Origin: JBDWFY01 sp965275915
Lineage (GTDB): Bacteria; Pseudomonadota; Alphaproteobacteria; Rhizobiales; Stappiaceae
NCBI GenBank assembly: GCA_965275915.1
Contig: CBDHYI010000006.1
Location: forward strand, 1-64,000
DNA length: 64,000 nt
Reading direction: 5' to 3'
Shown: positions 1 to 8,685 of the stretch, in pieces
Layout of the letters: every line of letters begins with the position of its first letter
Numbering within the stretch: the first letter of the stretch is position 1
Notes under the pieces: model-generated
What the model was told of the DNA's origin: nothing
The model's input: only the letters and a program-made list of their open reading frames with translations
Database searches by the model: none
Program-made: the position numbers and the translations under genes

Positions 1-29
1 GACCGGGATATTGGACATGGAGGTTCATT

Positions 30-1076
30 ATGGACATCAGCATTATCGGAATTGATTTGGCCAAACGCGTCTTCCAGGTGCACGCAACCGATGACCAAGG
101 CAGCAAGCTGCTAAAGCGTCGGTTTACGCGACCACAACTGATGTCCTTTCTGGCGGATATACCGACAACCACTATAGCCATTGAGGCTTGCGGGACATCG
201 CATTTTTGGGGTCGCTATTGTCAATCGCTTGGGCATGAGGTGCGGATTGTACCAGCGCAATACGTAAAACCCTTTGTCAAGCGGCACAAGAACGATGCCA
301 CGGATGCTGAAGCCATCTGTGAGGCTGCATCTCGGCGCAACATGCGCTTCGTACCGATCAAATCGGAATTGCAGCAAAGCCTGCAAGCTGTCCATCGCAT
401 TCGGGATCGGCGCAAACGGGACCGTACCGCCCTGGCGAATGAAATTCGTGGGCTGCTAGCGGAATTTGACATCGTGTTGCCCTTGTCTCTGGCTGCTCTG
501 CGGTCTGGTCTGAGGGACCTGTGTGCCGGTCTTCCAACGAACGACATGCCTCTGCTCATGCGCAGCCTGCTTGCGGAACTCTACGATGAATTGCTGGTCA
601 TGGACGAGCACATCAACAACATCGATGAACGCATTCGGGAACTGAACCGAATGATCCCCGAATGCCGACGATTGATGACAATACCGGGCGTCGGAGAATT
701 GAATGCGTCTGCCTTCTTCACGGCAATCGGCGATGCTTCACAGTTCGCCAGGGGCCGAGACCTGGCGGCATGGCTGGGGCTGGTTCCCAACCAACATTCC
801 AGCGCGGGCAAGGAACGCTTACTGGGTATCTCCAAAAGAGGCGATTCTTATCTGAGGCGGATTCTGATCCATGGAGCACGGGCGTATATTTGCCGGATTA
901 GGCAAAGGGCAAGTCGCCCGCGAACGCTCTTTGAGGGTTGGATCGTAGACAAACTCAAGACAAAGCACGTCAATGCCGTGGCTGTGGCTGTCGCAAACAA
1001 GCTTGCCCGGATGATCTGGGCCGTCCTTGCAAAAGGCGAGGCATTCCATAGTCCGCCGGTCCGGACCGCTGTCTGA
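30..1076 (+). CDS. IS110-family (IS1111 group) transposase
   Basis: A 348-residue DEDD-type recombinase, full length for the family. The N-terminal RuvC-like domain opens with IGIDLAKRVFQVHA, giving the first catalytic Asp, followed by IAIEACG (Glu, about residue 52) and the KNDATDAEAICEA block (Asp pair, about residues 87-96). The C-terminal transposase_20 domain has the helix-hairpin-helix signature IPGVGELNAS near residue 218 and the conserved Ser region GISKRGDSYLRRILIHGA near 267-284. The YVKPFVKRHKNDA and MRFVPIKS blocks are typical of the IS1111 subgroup. It catalyses excision and reinsertion of the element through a circular intermediate, guided by an element-encoded RNA. The ATG at 30 is preceded by a GGAGG at 20-24. 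The gene is intact, so it may be active. Confidence 0.93.
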   Translation: MDISIIGIDLAKRVFQVHATDDQGSKLLKRRFTRPQLMSFLADIPTTTIAIEACGTSHFWGRYCQSLGHEVRIVPAQYVKPFVKRHKNDATDAEAICEAASRRNMRFVPIKSELQQSLQAVHRIRDRRKRDRTALANEIRGLLAEFDIVLPLSLAALRSGLRDLCAGLPTNDMPLLMRSLLAELYDELLVMDEHINNIDERIRELNRMIPECRRLMTIPGVGELNASAFFTAIGDASQFARGRDLAAWLGLVPNQHSSAGKERLLGISKRGDSYLRRILIHGARAYICRIRQRASRPRTLFEGWIVDKLKTKHVNAVAVAVANKLARMIWAVLAKGEAFHSPPVRTAV

Positions 1077-1079
1077 GAA

Positions 1080-1270
1080 AAGGCTGTCTGCTCATTGGAC
1101 GAACGGCATACCGTCTGATCCCAAAGCCGTGTTTCGCAACGGCCTCAGAGGCCGATAATGTGTTTGTTGGCAGGATCAGGAACGGCTTCCCCATATTGGC
1201 CCGAGCCAGACGGCTCACAAACAGGCCGGATACATGCTTGTCAGCCCATCAGTCCACCGAGCTTGACAAC
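1080..1270 (+). ncRNA. candidate bridge (guide) RNA region of the IS1111-group element
   Basis: In IS1111-group elements the bridge RNA is encoded in the non-coding right end, downstream of the transposase. Here that stretch holds a run of small hairpins: acgg/ccgt (1103-1106 with 1111-1114), gccgt/acggc (1126-1130 with 1139-1143) and ggcct/aggcc (1141-1145 with 1149-1153; it shares three bases with the previous one, so the two are alternative folds). No gene is credible in this stretch. Position and known family architecture support the call; the RNA itself is inferred and its limits are uncertain. Confidence 0.35.
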
Positions 1271-1286
1271 CACCGGAGGTCCATAC

Positions 1287-1496
1287 ATGCGAAAGATACT
1301 GGACACTACCATCACCTATAATGCCAATCAGGACCCTGTTCGGATGGTGTTCTCCAACGGGGTGGGCACCGACTATACCTACGATGGCGACCGTCTGTGG
1401 CTTCCGGGTTCTCAAACCTCTGCCGGTGTGATGGATCTGTTTGATTGGATCCGACGATTGGTCGATAAGAAAAACCGTGAATGGTGGCCAGCTTGA
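1287..1496 (+). pseudogene. fragment of an RHS/YD-repeat protein
   Basis: The frame reads ITYNANQDPVRMVFSNG followed by VGTDYTYDGDRLWLPGSQ, which matches the YD-repeat core (N-G-V-x-T-x-Y-x-Y-D followed by the R-W-L region) of RHS toxins and related wall-associated proteins. Only about one repeat survives; real RHS proteins exceed 1000 residues. It ends at a stop at 1494-1496, where the sequence runs into the antisense integrase fragment. The ATG at 1287 is unlikely to be a true start. It is best read as debris of a larger gene destroyed by the neighbouring IS or by deletion. Confidence 0.6.
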
Positions 1497-1623
1497 CCCA
1501 TTTGCGCGGATCGACGTGCCGGTATTCAGCTGGAACCTTCCTTCTGAAGTAATACCAGCCGCTCTGTTCGATGAGATATGTCTTGTATTTTTCCAAATCC
1601 GAAGTGACCAAAAAAGTGACCAA
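1480..1623 (-). pseudogene. N-terminal fragment of a tyrosine recombinase (phage-type integrase)
   Basis: Read on the minus strand from 1623, residues 17-47 (LIEQSGWYYFRRKVPAEYR, then HVDPRKWVKLAT) match the DUF6538-type N-terminal arm found on integrases of genomic islands. After residue 47 the similarity stops abruptly at about 1482, exactly where the RHS fragment of the other strand ends, so the catalytic domain has been lost. The gene begins about 100 bp from the 3' end of the tRNA-Asn and points away from it, the usual place of an island integrase next to its attachment site. Confidence 0.6.
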
Positions 1624-1722
1624 TTTCTAACCAATAAGGGGATTTTCTCACAAGTATTGTCAAGTAAAAAAATAAAAAACGGCTGAAATCCGCCGTTTGT
1701 GGTAAAGATTTTGAAGAAAAAG

Positions 1723-1798
1723 TGGCTCCCCAGGCCGGACTCGAACCAGCGACCCAGCGATTAACAGTCGCTTGCTCTACCAACTGAGCTACTGGGGA
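1723..1798 (-). tRNA. tRNA-Asn(GTT)
   Basis: On the minus strand a full cloverleaf can be drawn: acceptor stem TCCCCAG/CTGGGGA, D-arm GCTC...GAGC, anticodon stem AGCGA/TCGCT around the loop CTGTTAA (anticodon GTT), T-arm GCTGG TTCGAGT CCGGC, discriminator G and encoded CCA (1723-1725). Its 3' end faces the integrase fragment, so it is the probable attachment site of the lost element. Its integrity suggests that integration regenerated the gene. Confidence 0.97.
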
Positions 1799-1992
1799 TC
1801 ACCATCGCTTATAGCGCGTTGCCATAGCGTTTGTGAAGAGAGCTTCTACAAAAGCTGTCTGGGTTTGCCAAGGGTCTTTTTGCAAAAACTGCAGCCTTGT
1901 GGAGAATGAATTGGCGACGGCCCGGCAAAATTCCCATATTGGACGCGTGCCTGGGCTCATCCGGGCGGAGAGCAGTCAAATAGCGAGGCACC

Positions 1993-2316
1993 GTGTCCAG
2001 GATCAGGTTCGGAAAAAAAAGCGTCAAGCTGCCGGGAACGCCTGTCGCCAGGATCGTAATGGGATCGGCTCTGGTGTTTCTGGGGTTGCTTGGGTTTTTG
2101 CCGGTCCTCGGTTTCTGGATGGTCCCGCTCGGCTTGCTGGTGCTTTCCGTCGATATTGCGCTGATCCGGCGTCTTCGCAGGCGCACAGAGGTACAGGTGG
2201 GCCGGAAGTGGATGGGATGGAGACGGAGGAAATCTGAAGATGACAGCCCGCCAACCTTGATCGGGCGAAATAGGTCATCGGGCGAATATCGTCGTGACGC
2301 CCAAGAAAACCATTGA
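1993..2316 (+). CDS. small membrane protein, PGPGW-like family
   Basis: A 107-residue protein starting at GTG 1993. A short basic N-terminus (RIRFGKKSVKLPGTP) precedes a hydrophobic block, roughly residues 18-58, that should form two membrane helices joined by a tight turn (GFLPVLGFWMVPLG), followed by a very basic stretch RRLRRR. The pattern of G-x-LG-(L/F)-LP-(V/I)-LGFWM-PLG is that of the PGPGW putative transmembrane family, common in alphaproteobacteria; function unknown. It stands alone between the tRNA and the cobalamin riboswitch. The last 30 residues are polar and weakly conserved-looking, so the stop may be late compared with relatives. Confidence 0.65.
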   Translation: MSRIRFGKKSVKLPGTPVARIVMGSALVFLGLLGFLPVLGFWMVPLGLLVLSVDIALIRRLRRRTEVQVGRKWMGWRRRKSEDDSPPTLIGRNRSSGEYRRDAQENH

Positions 2317-2357
2317 CAGATGTTCCGGCAAAGAAGACTTTGGCGAAAGTGATTTCA

Positions 2358-2560
2358 GTGCCGCTGTCCGGCGTTCGGGCAGGACAGGCAGATATGGGAA
2401 TACGGTGACGAGCGACCCAAATCGGGGCTTCATGCCGTGGCTGCCCCCGCAACTGTAAGCGGTGAGGCATCCTGCAAAGAAACCACTGAAGCGAAAACCG
2501 CTTCGGGAAGGGGCAGGATGCTGATTGAACCGCAAGCCAGGAGACCAGCTGAAATCGGAT
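2358..2560 (+). promoter_or_regulatory. cobalamin riboswitch in front of the cob operon
   Basis: The conserved core is readable in order: atgggaatacggtg (2393-2406), ccgtgg...cccccgcaactgtaagcggt (2435-2462) and the B12-box-like agccaggagacc (2535-2546). These are the hallmark blocks of the AdoCbl riboswitch class. It lies directly upstream of cobP and should shut the cobPWNOQ operon when adenosylcobalamin is plentiful. The downstream part of the leader (2546-2600) contains complementary cggctg/cagctg segments that may form the expression platform around the ribosome binding region. Confidence 0.92.
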
Positions 2561-2691
2561 ATCAACCGGCTGTCGGGCGGACGGTCAGGAGGACGATGTG
2601 ACGCTTGTTTCGGGCCATCCGGCCATCTTCCATCTTAACGAACAGACACGGCCTGCTGTGGCCGGCAATTGCATTCTCCTGGACTGCGCTC

Positions 2692-3261
2692 ATGTCTGAG
2701 GCTGTCCGTGTGCCCGGCAAAATTCCCTGCAAATCGGTTCTCGTGACCGGCGGCGCCCGCTCGGGAAAAAGCGGATTTGCGGAAAGTCTCGTTATGCGCA
2801 GCGGCCTTTCTCCGGTTTATCTCGCAACAGCTGCGGCGGGGGACGATGAGATGCGCGAGCGTATCGGTATCCACCGGGAACGGCGTGGGCAGCACTGGCA
2901 GACCGTTGAAGAACCTCTTGCCATTGCTGAAACAATCGTGCGTATGGCCGCATCTGACACAATCATTCTGGTTGATTGCCTGACCCTTTGGCTGAGCAAT
3001 CTGATGCTGAATGATCTTGATATCGTTGCGCAATCGGATCGTCTGGCAGCATCCATCGGCGAGACGGCGGGGCCGGTTGTTTTTGTCAGCAACGAGGTCG
3101 GGCAGGGCATCGTGCCGGACAACGCTATGGCCCGTGCCTTTCGCGATCATGCGGGGCGCCTCAATCAGATTATGGGCGATGCCTGTGATGTGGTTTATGT
3201 CGTCGCGGCCGGACAACCCCTTCTTCTAAAACCAACGTTTCAACCGGAGATCGCTTTATGA
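2692..3261 (+). CDS. cobP: adenosylcobinamide kinase / adenosylcobinamide-phosphate guanylyltransferase
   Basis: A 189-residue bifunctional enzyme of B12 nucleotide-loop assembly: it phosphorylates adenosylcobinamide and then transfers GMP from GTP. The P-loop GGARSGKS sits near residues 20-27 and the family block VSNEVGQGIVP near 130. The frame is open back to a TTG at 2605, but the extra residues look like leader sequence and the ATG at 2692 gives the usual size (about 175-190). It is the first gene behind the riboswitch and its stop overlaps the cobW start (ATGA at 3258). Confidence 0.9.
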   Translation: MSEAVRVPGKIPCKSVLVTGGARSGKSGFAESLVMRSGLSPVYLATAAAGDDEMRERIGIHRERRGQHWQTVEEPLAIAETIVRMAASDTIILVDCLTLWLSNLMLNDLDIVAQSDRLAASIGETAGPVVFVSNEVGQGIVPDNAMARAFRDHAGRLNQIMGDACDVVYVVAAGQPLLLKPTFQPEIAL

Positions 3262-4316
3262 GCATCGGCGCAAAAGTCCCCGCAACCATCATTACCGGAT
3301 TTCTGGGTGCCGGGAAGACGACCCTGGTGCGCAATCTGATTGCCACGGCGGGCGGCAAACGCATTGCGCTGATCGTCAACGAATTCGGCGACATGGGGTT
3401 TGATGGCGAGCTTTTGAGCGATTGCGGCGATCCGTCCTGCAAAGCCGATGAAATTGTCGAACTCAACAATGGCTGCATCTGCTGCACGGTTGCGGAGGAT
3501 TTTCTGCCGACGATGGAAGCGCTGCTGAAGCGCGATCCGGCGCCGGATCATATTGTGATCGAAACGTCCGGTCTTGCACTGCCGCAGCCGCTGGTGCGGG
3601 CCTTTCAGTGGCCGAACGTGCGGAACAATGTGACCGTTGACGGTGTCGTGTCCGTGGTCGATTGTGCGGCAGTCGCAGCCGGGCAGGTGGCCATCGACGA
3701 AAGAGCCGTGGCTGAACAACGCGCCGCCGATGAGGCGCTCGATCATGAAAGCCCGATTGAAGAGCTGTTCGAAGATCAGCTCCGCTGTGCCGATATGATC
3801 GTTTTGAACAAGGCCGATCTTGTCAATGACGCAGAGCTGTTGACGGTGGCAGACCGCGTCAGAGCGGACTGCCGGGCCGGTGTGAGCCTGTTGAAGGCGG
3901 AAAACGGCCGTATCAGCGCGGAAGCTTTGCTTGGGATCGGAGCCGGAGCGGAGGCCGATATGGAGGGCCGGAAGAGCCATCATGAAAGTCATCATGATGA
4001 CGGCGATGACGATCATCACCATCATCATCATGATGACTTTGAAAGCGTTGTTCTTTCGCCCGAAGCAATGGCTTCGCCGGCGGCCGCGAAGGAGAAGGTA
4101 TCAGCCATCATGGCCTTGCCCGGCGTTTTGCGTGTCAAAGGCAAACTTGCCGTTTCCGGCAAAGCGGCCCCGCTGGTGGTTCAGGCCGTCGGCCCGCGGG
4201 TTGAGACCTGGTTTGGCGGTCCGAACGAGACGATCTCGGGTCTGGTCGTGATCGGTCTGCACGATTTTGACCGGGCCGAGGTGAACGCCATTCTCGCCAG
4301 CACAGTCGCCGCCTGA
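3258..4316 (+). CDS. cobW: CobW GTPase, cobalamin biosynthesis metal chaperone
   Basis: A 352-residue G3E-family GTPase. Walker A GFLGAGKTT is at residues 14-22, the CxCC metal motif is in NNGCICCTV (about residues 71-79), the base-recognition NKAD is near 192, and a histidine/aspartate-rich loop (positions 3979-4034, residues about 241-259, with a run of six His) precedes the C-terminal CobW_C domain. CobW proteins are thought to load cobalt for the CobNST chelatase, and the position between cobP and cobN fits. The His-rich loop is a plausible metal-binding segment. Confidence 0.93.
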   Translation: MSIGAKVPATIITGFLGAGKTTLVRNLIATAGGKRIALIVNEFGDMGFDGELLSDCGDPSCKADEIVELNNGCICCTVAEDFLPTMEALLKRDPAPDHIVIETSGLALPQPLVRAFQWPNVRNNVTVDGVVSVVDCAAVAAGQVAIDERAVAEQRAADEALDHESPIEELFEDQLRCADMIVLNKADLVNDAELLTVADRVRADCRAGVSLLKAENGRISAEALLGIGAGAEADMEGRKSHHESHHDDGDDDHHHHHHDDFESVVLSPEAMASPAAAKEKVSAIMALPGVLRVKGKLAVSGKAAPLVVQAVGPRVETWFGGPNETISGLVVIGLHDFDRAEVNAILASTVAA

Positions 4317-4320
4317 GCAG

Positions 4321-7300
4321 ATGCATATCCTTGCGGCCCAAAGCAGATTGATTGACGATGGCAGTGATGCCGTCGACCTGGATCAGGCTCCGGGCGATAT
4401 CGTCATTCTGTCCGCAGCTGACACCGAGTTGGCCGGGTTTGCGCAATGCGCGCCGGTGCTGAGCGGCAAAGCCTCACTGCGGCTCGCCAGTCTGATGGCG
4501 TTGAGCCATCCCTATTCGATTGATCTTTATGTCGAAAAGACTCTGGCACAATCCCGCTTGATCGTTTTGCGTCTGCTCGGGGGTGCCGATTACTGGTCCT
4601 ACGGGCTGGAGCGGGTGCGGGAAACCGTGCTGGCCAACGATTGCCGGCTCTTGGTTTTGCCCGGAGATGACAAATGGGATGCGGATCTTGCCGCCCGGTC
4701 GACCGTCTCGTTGGAGGCGGCGCATTTGTTCTGGCGCTACTGCATTGAAGGCGGGCCGGACAACCAGGCAAACGCCCTGCTTTTTGCCGCGAGCCTGTTG
4801 GACAAGGCCGATCCGCCGACCCTGCCAAAGCCGCTGGCACGCGCCGGTTTGTGGTGGCCTGAAGGGCCGACGCCGGATCTTGAGGACCTCGCAAGACGGT
4901 GGTGCGATCCGGCACGGCCCCGGGCCGGGATCATATTTTACAGAGCCATGGTACAGGGGGCGGCGACCGAACCGGTCGCCGCACTGGTTCGGGCGCTGGA
5001 TGAGGCGGGGGTCAATGCCGTTCCGGTTTTCGTCTCAAGCCTGAAGGATCCGGAATCAGTTTCCATCCTCAGCGACGTCTTTGAAAGGCACAAACCGGAT
5101 GTCCTCTTGAACGGAACGGCTTTTGCGGTATCCAAAGGGGGGGCAGTCCATAAGCCGACACCGCTCGATCGCTACGGCGCCAGCGTGCTTCAGATCGTGT
5201 TTTCAAGCGTATCGGAAGAAGGCTGGCAGGAAAGCGATCGCGGGCTTGGCATCCGCGATCTTGCGATGCACGTTGTGCTGCCGGAGCTTGACGGGCGTCT
5301 TCTGACACGCGCCGTTTCTTTCAAGGAAGAGGGGCGCTACGACCCGGTGACGCAGTCGACGCCGGTGCGGTTCGTGCCCAAGCCCGACCGGATCGATTTT
5401 GTTGCCCGGCTGGCGGCCGCATGGGCAGGTCTCACAAAAACCGACCGCAGCGACAAGAGGCTTGCGCTGATCCTGGCGAATTATCCCAACAAGGATGGCC
5501 GCATTGCCAATGGCGTCGGCCTCGATACACCCGCGTCGGCGGTTACCATTATGGAGGATCTCAAGCAGGCTGGCTACGGCATTGAAAATGCTCCTGAAGC
5601 GTCCGGACAACTGATGGAGTTGCTGCTTTCCGGCGTGACGAATGCTCTCAAGAAAACACGGGATAAGAGCCGAAATGCCCGGTTTTCAATAGATGATTAC
5701 TTGAAAAATTTCAGAAAATTACCGCAAAAAGTTCAGACGGAGGTTAAGGAACGATGGGGGCCTGCAACGGGGGACCCGTTTGTCAGCGAGGGGGCATTTG
5801 TACTTCCATTGCTGACCTTCGGCAATGTCGCCGTCGGCATTCAGCCGGCGCGGGGCTATAACATCGACCCCAAGGAGACCTATCACGATCCGTCGCTGGT
5901 GCCGCCGCACAATTATTTCGCCTTTTATTTCTGGCTGCGTGAGACATACGGTCTTGATGCGATCGTTCATCTTGGCAAACACGGCAATCTTGAGTGGTTG
6001 CCGGGCAAGGCGTTGGCGCTCTCGGAAAACTGCTATCCGGAAGCCGTCCTTGGACCGGTTCCCAATATCTATCCCTTCATCGTCAACGATCCCGGCGAAG
6101 GATCGCAGGCAAAGCGCCGCAATTCGGCAGTTATCGTCGACCATCTGACGCCGCCGCTGGCTCGTGCGGAGAGCCATGGCGTCGCGGAAGAGCTCGAGAC
6201 CCTGCTTGACGAGTATTATCTGGCAACCGGTGTCGATCCGCGTCGCATGGACCTGATCGAAAACGAGATTCTCGATCTGGCTGCGCGGCACGGGCTTGAT
6301 CTGGATATCGGGCTCAAAAAAGACATGGATCGGGCGACGCAATTGTCCCGGATCGACGCGCATCTCTGCGATCTTAAGGAAATGCAGATCCGGGACGGAC
6401 TGCACATTTTGGGAAAAAGTCCTGCCGGGCCGGAGCTGACGGAAACAGTCGTTGCGCTGGCGCGGGTTCCCAGGGGGGCGTCCCCCTCCGATGCCTCTTT
6501 GCAGCGAGCGCTGGCAGCGGATCTGGGACTTCACGGTTTCGATCCGCTGGATTGCGATATGGCCGCCCCCTGGGACGGACCGAAACCGCACATATTGACC
6601 GCACTCACCACAGACCCCTGGCGGACATCGGGCGATACGGTGGAACGATTGGAGCTTCTGGCATCCAGACTTGTCGGGAGCGGGTCGGTTGAAGATGACT
6701 GGCCGCAGACGCAAACTGTGCTCACGGAGATCAGCGAACGTCTTCGGCCGTCGATCGAACAGTCGGGGCCTCTGGAACTGGCTGCCGTGCGCGCGGCTCT
6801 GGACGGGCGGTTCGTAGCCCCCGGTCCCTCCGGCGCCCCGACCCGTGGGCGTCCGGATGTGCTTCCGACCGGGCGCAATTTCTACTCGGTCGATGTCCGT
6901 GCGGTGCCGACGGAAATCGCCTGGCGACTGGGGGTTAAGTCGGCGTCGCGATTGGTGGAACGATACTATATGGAGGAGGGCGAATGGCCCACATCGATGG
7001 CCCTGACAGCGTGGGGCACGTCGAATATGCGGACCGGCGGCGATGACATCGCGCAGGCCCTGGCGCTGATCGGCGCGAATCCGGTCTGGGAACCGGGTTC
7101 CGGACGCGTCACAGGATTTGGGATCATCCCGCTGTCGGAACTCGGTCGTCCTCGGATCGATGTGACTCTCAGGATCTCCGGCTTCTTTCGCGATGCCTTT
7201 CCGCACCAAATCGACCTTTTTGACAGCGCCGTCTCAGCGGTCGCAAGCCTTGATGAGCCGGAAGATGCCAATCCCATTGCCGCACGCGTCAAACGGCAGT

Positions 7301-8064
7301 CGGCGGAATTCGTCGCCTCAGGTTTGACGGAAAAAGACGCCAGGCGGCGGGCAACGTTCCGTGTATTCGGCTCAAAACCCGGCGCTTATGGTGCGGGACT
7401 GCAGGCGCTGATCGATGAGGGCATCTGGTCGGATCGACGGGATTTCGCCGACGCGTTCCTTGAATGGGGCAGCTACGCATATGGGGGTGGTGCTGAGGGT
7501 ATGCGTGACCGGCAGTTGTTTGAAGCCAGGCTCAGCAGTGTCGAGGCGGTGGTTCAGAACCAGGACAACCGCGAGCATGACCTGTTGGATTCAGACGACT
7601 ACTATCAGTTTGAGGGCGGGCTGTCCGCGTCGGTGGAGACAGTGCGCGGCGAAGCTCCGATTGTGTTTCACAATGATCATTCGCGTCCCGAACGTCCTGT
7701 CATCCGGACCCTCGCAGAGGAGATCGGACGCATTGTCCGCGGACGTGCTGCAAATCCGAAATGGATCGCCGGGGTCATGCGTCACGGCTATAAGGGGGCC
7801 TTTGAAATAGCCGCGACCGTCGATTATCTTTTTGCCTTTGCCGCAACGACCAAGGCGGTGCGCGATCACCACTTTGATCAGCTTCATGAGGCTTATCTGC
7901 AGGATGATGCGGTGCGCGGCTTTATCGCCGAGCATAATCCGTCCGCGCTTGAGGAAATCGCTGCCCGGTTTGCCGAGGCAATCGACCGGGGACTGTGGAC
8001 GCCGCGCCGCAATGCCACGTACGCTGAGTTGGTGGCCCTGAATGAGGAGAAACGCCATGGCTAA
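4321..8064 (+). CDS. cobN: cobaltochelatase subunit CobN
   Basis: The large, porphyrin-binding subunit of the ATP-dependent aerobic cobaltochelatase (CobNST), which inserts Co2+ into hydrogenobyrinic acid a,c-diamide. At 1247 residues it is close to the usual length of about 1270. Typical CobN/Mg-chelatase BchH signatures are visible, such as AIVHLGKHGNLEWLPGKALAL (near residues 540-560, written here from the HLGKHG core) and the C-terminal block NPKWIAGVMRHGYKGAFEIA region. The gene starts 4 bp after cobW and overlaps cobO by 8 bp. The partner subunits CobS and CobT are not in the window. Confidence 0.95.
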   Translation: MHILAAQSRLIDDGSDAVDLDQAPGDIVILSAADTELAGFAQCAPVLSGKASLRLASLMALSHPYSIDLYVEKTLAQSRLIVLRLLGGADYWSYGLERVRETVLANDCRLLVLPGDDKWDADLAARSTVSLEAAHLFWRYCIEGGPDNQANALLFAASLLDKADPPTLPKPLARAGLWWPEGPTPDLEDLARRWCDPARPRAGIIFYRAMVQGAATEPVAALVRALDEAGVNAVPVFVSSLKDPESVSILSDVFERHKPDVLLNGTAFAVSKGGAVHKPTPLDRYGASVLQIVFSSVSEEGWQESDRGLGIRDLAMHVVLPELDGRLLTRAVSFKEEGRYDPVTQSTPVRFVPKPDRIDFVARLAAAWAGLTKTDRSDKRLALILANYPNKDGRIANGVGLDTPASAVTIMEDLKQAGYGIENAPEASGQLMELLLSGVTNALKKTRDKSRNARFSIDDYLKNFRKLPQKVQTEVKERWGPATGDPFVSEGAFVLPLLTFGNVAVGIQPARGYNIDPKETYHDPSLVPPHNYFAFYFWLRETYGLDAIVHLGKHGNLEWLPGKALALSENCYPEAVLGPVPNIYPFIVNDPGEGSQAKRRNSAVIVDHLTPPLARAESHGVAEELETLLDEYYLATGVDPRRMDLIENEILDLAARHGLDLDIGLKKDMDRATQLSRIDAHLCDLKEMQIRDGLHILGKSPAGPELTETVVALARVPRGASPSDASLQRALAADLGLHGFDPLDCDMAAPWDGPKPHILTALTTDPWRTSGDTVERLELLASRLVGSGSVEDDWPQTQTVLTEISERLRPSIEQSGPLELAAVRAALDGRFVAPGPSGAPTRGRPDVLPTGRNFYSVDVRAVPTEIAWRLGVKSASRLVERYYMEEGEWPTSMALTAWGTSNMRTGGDDIAQALALIGANPVWEPGSGRVTGFGIIPLSELGRPRIDVTLRISGFFRDAFPHQIDLFDSAVSAVASLDEPEDANPIAARVKRQSAEFVASGLTEKDARRRATFRVFGSKPGAYGAGLQALIDEGIWSDRRDFADAFLEWGSYAYGGGAEGMRDRQLFEARLSSVEAVVQNQDNREHDLLDSDDYYQFEGGLSASVETVRGEAPIVFHNDHSRPERPVIRTLAEEIGRIVRGRAANPKWIAGVMRHGYKGAFEIAATVDYLFAFAATTKAVRDHHFDQLHEAYLQDDAVRGFIAEHNPSALEEIAARFAEAIDRGLWTPRRNATYAELVALNEEKRHG

Positions 8065-8680
8065 AGAAATGACGGAAGAGGAACTGAACGAACGCCATGC
8101 GGAAAAAATGCGCAAAAAGAAGGCCGCGCGCGACAAAATCATGGCGACCAAGACGATCGAGAAGGGTCTTCTGATGGTTCATACCGGCAAGGGCAAGGGC
8201 AAGTCCACAGCCGGGTTCGGCGTGGTGTTCCGGACCCTTGGCCACGGTCACAAGGTCGGGGTGGTGCAATTTGTGAAAGGGCGGATCGAGACCGGCGAGC
8301 GTCTGGCGCTCAAACGGTTCGAGGATCTGGTCACGATCAAACGCATGGGCGAGGGGTTTACGTGGGAGACGCAGGACCGCAAACGCGATGTTGAAGCCGC
8401 CCGGGCCGCGTGGGAGGCTGCCAAGGAAATGATCCTGTCAGGCGAGATGAAACTGGTTTTGTGTGACGAACTCAACATTGTCCTGCGCTATGATTACCTG
8501 CCGATTGAGGAAATTGTTGCCTTCCTTCGGGACGAAAAACCGGAGGATGTGCATGTGATTGTCACCGGGCGCAATGCCAAGGATGAACTCATCGAAATTG
8601 CCGACCTCGTGACGGAGATGACGCAAGTCAAACACCCGTTCAGATCCGGGGTTAAGCCGCAGGAAGGTATCGAGTTTTAA
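8057..8680 (+). CDS. cobO: cob(I)yrinic acid a,c-diamide adenosyltransferase
   Basis: A 207-residue ATP:corrinoid adenosyltransferase of the CobA/CobO type, which attaches the 5'-deoxyadenosyl group to cobalt. The P-loop is GKGKGKST at residues 44-51 and the family blocks GVVQFVKG and LVLCDELNIVLRYDYLP follow. An ATG exists at 8042, but the AGGAG at 8046-8050 is correctly spaced for the ATG at 8057, which overlaps the end of cobN by 8 bp and suggests translational coupling. Confidence 0.95.
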   Translation: MAKEMTEEELNERHAEKMRKKKAARDKIMATKTIEKGLLMVHTGKGKGKSTAGFGVVFRTLGHGHKVGVVQFVKGRIETGERLALKRFEDLVTIKRMGEGFTWETQDRKRDVEAARAAWEAAKEMILSGEMKLVLCDELNIVLRYDYLPIEEIVAFLRDEKPEDVHVIVTGRNAKDELIEIADLVTEMTQVKHPFRSGVKPQEGIEF

Positions 8681-8685
8681 CAGGC

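Larger units (their letters stand above)
1..1286 (+). mobile_element. IS1111-group insertion sequence (IS110 family), left edge cut by the window
   Basis: The element is defined by its transposase gene at 30-1076; the left end lies at or before base 1. The right end cannot be placed exactly, but must lie before about 1300, where an unrelated RHS-type reading frame becomes recognisable. As is usual for this family, I see no long terminal inverted repeats. About 200 nt of non-coding sequence follow the transposase, the side on which IS1111-group elements are known to carry their structured guide (bridge) RNA. The right boundary given is an estimate. Confidence 0.55.

Noticed and set aside
3979..4034. 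His/Asp codon run in cobW as a simple-sequence artefact
   Set aside because: Metal-binding His-rich loops are normal in CobW GTPases and the frame stays intact through it.
5719..7209. 496-codon open frame antisense to cobN
   Set aside because: It lies wholly within the strongly conserved cobN on the other strand, has Arg/Gly/Pro-rich shadow composition and no recognisable domain.
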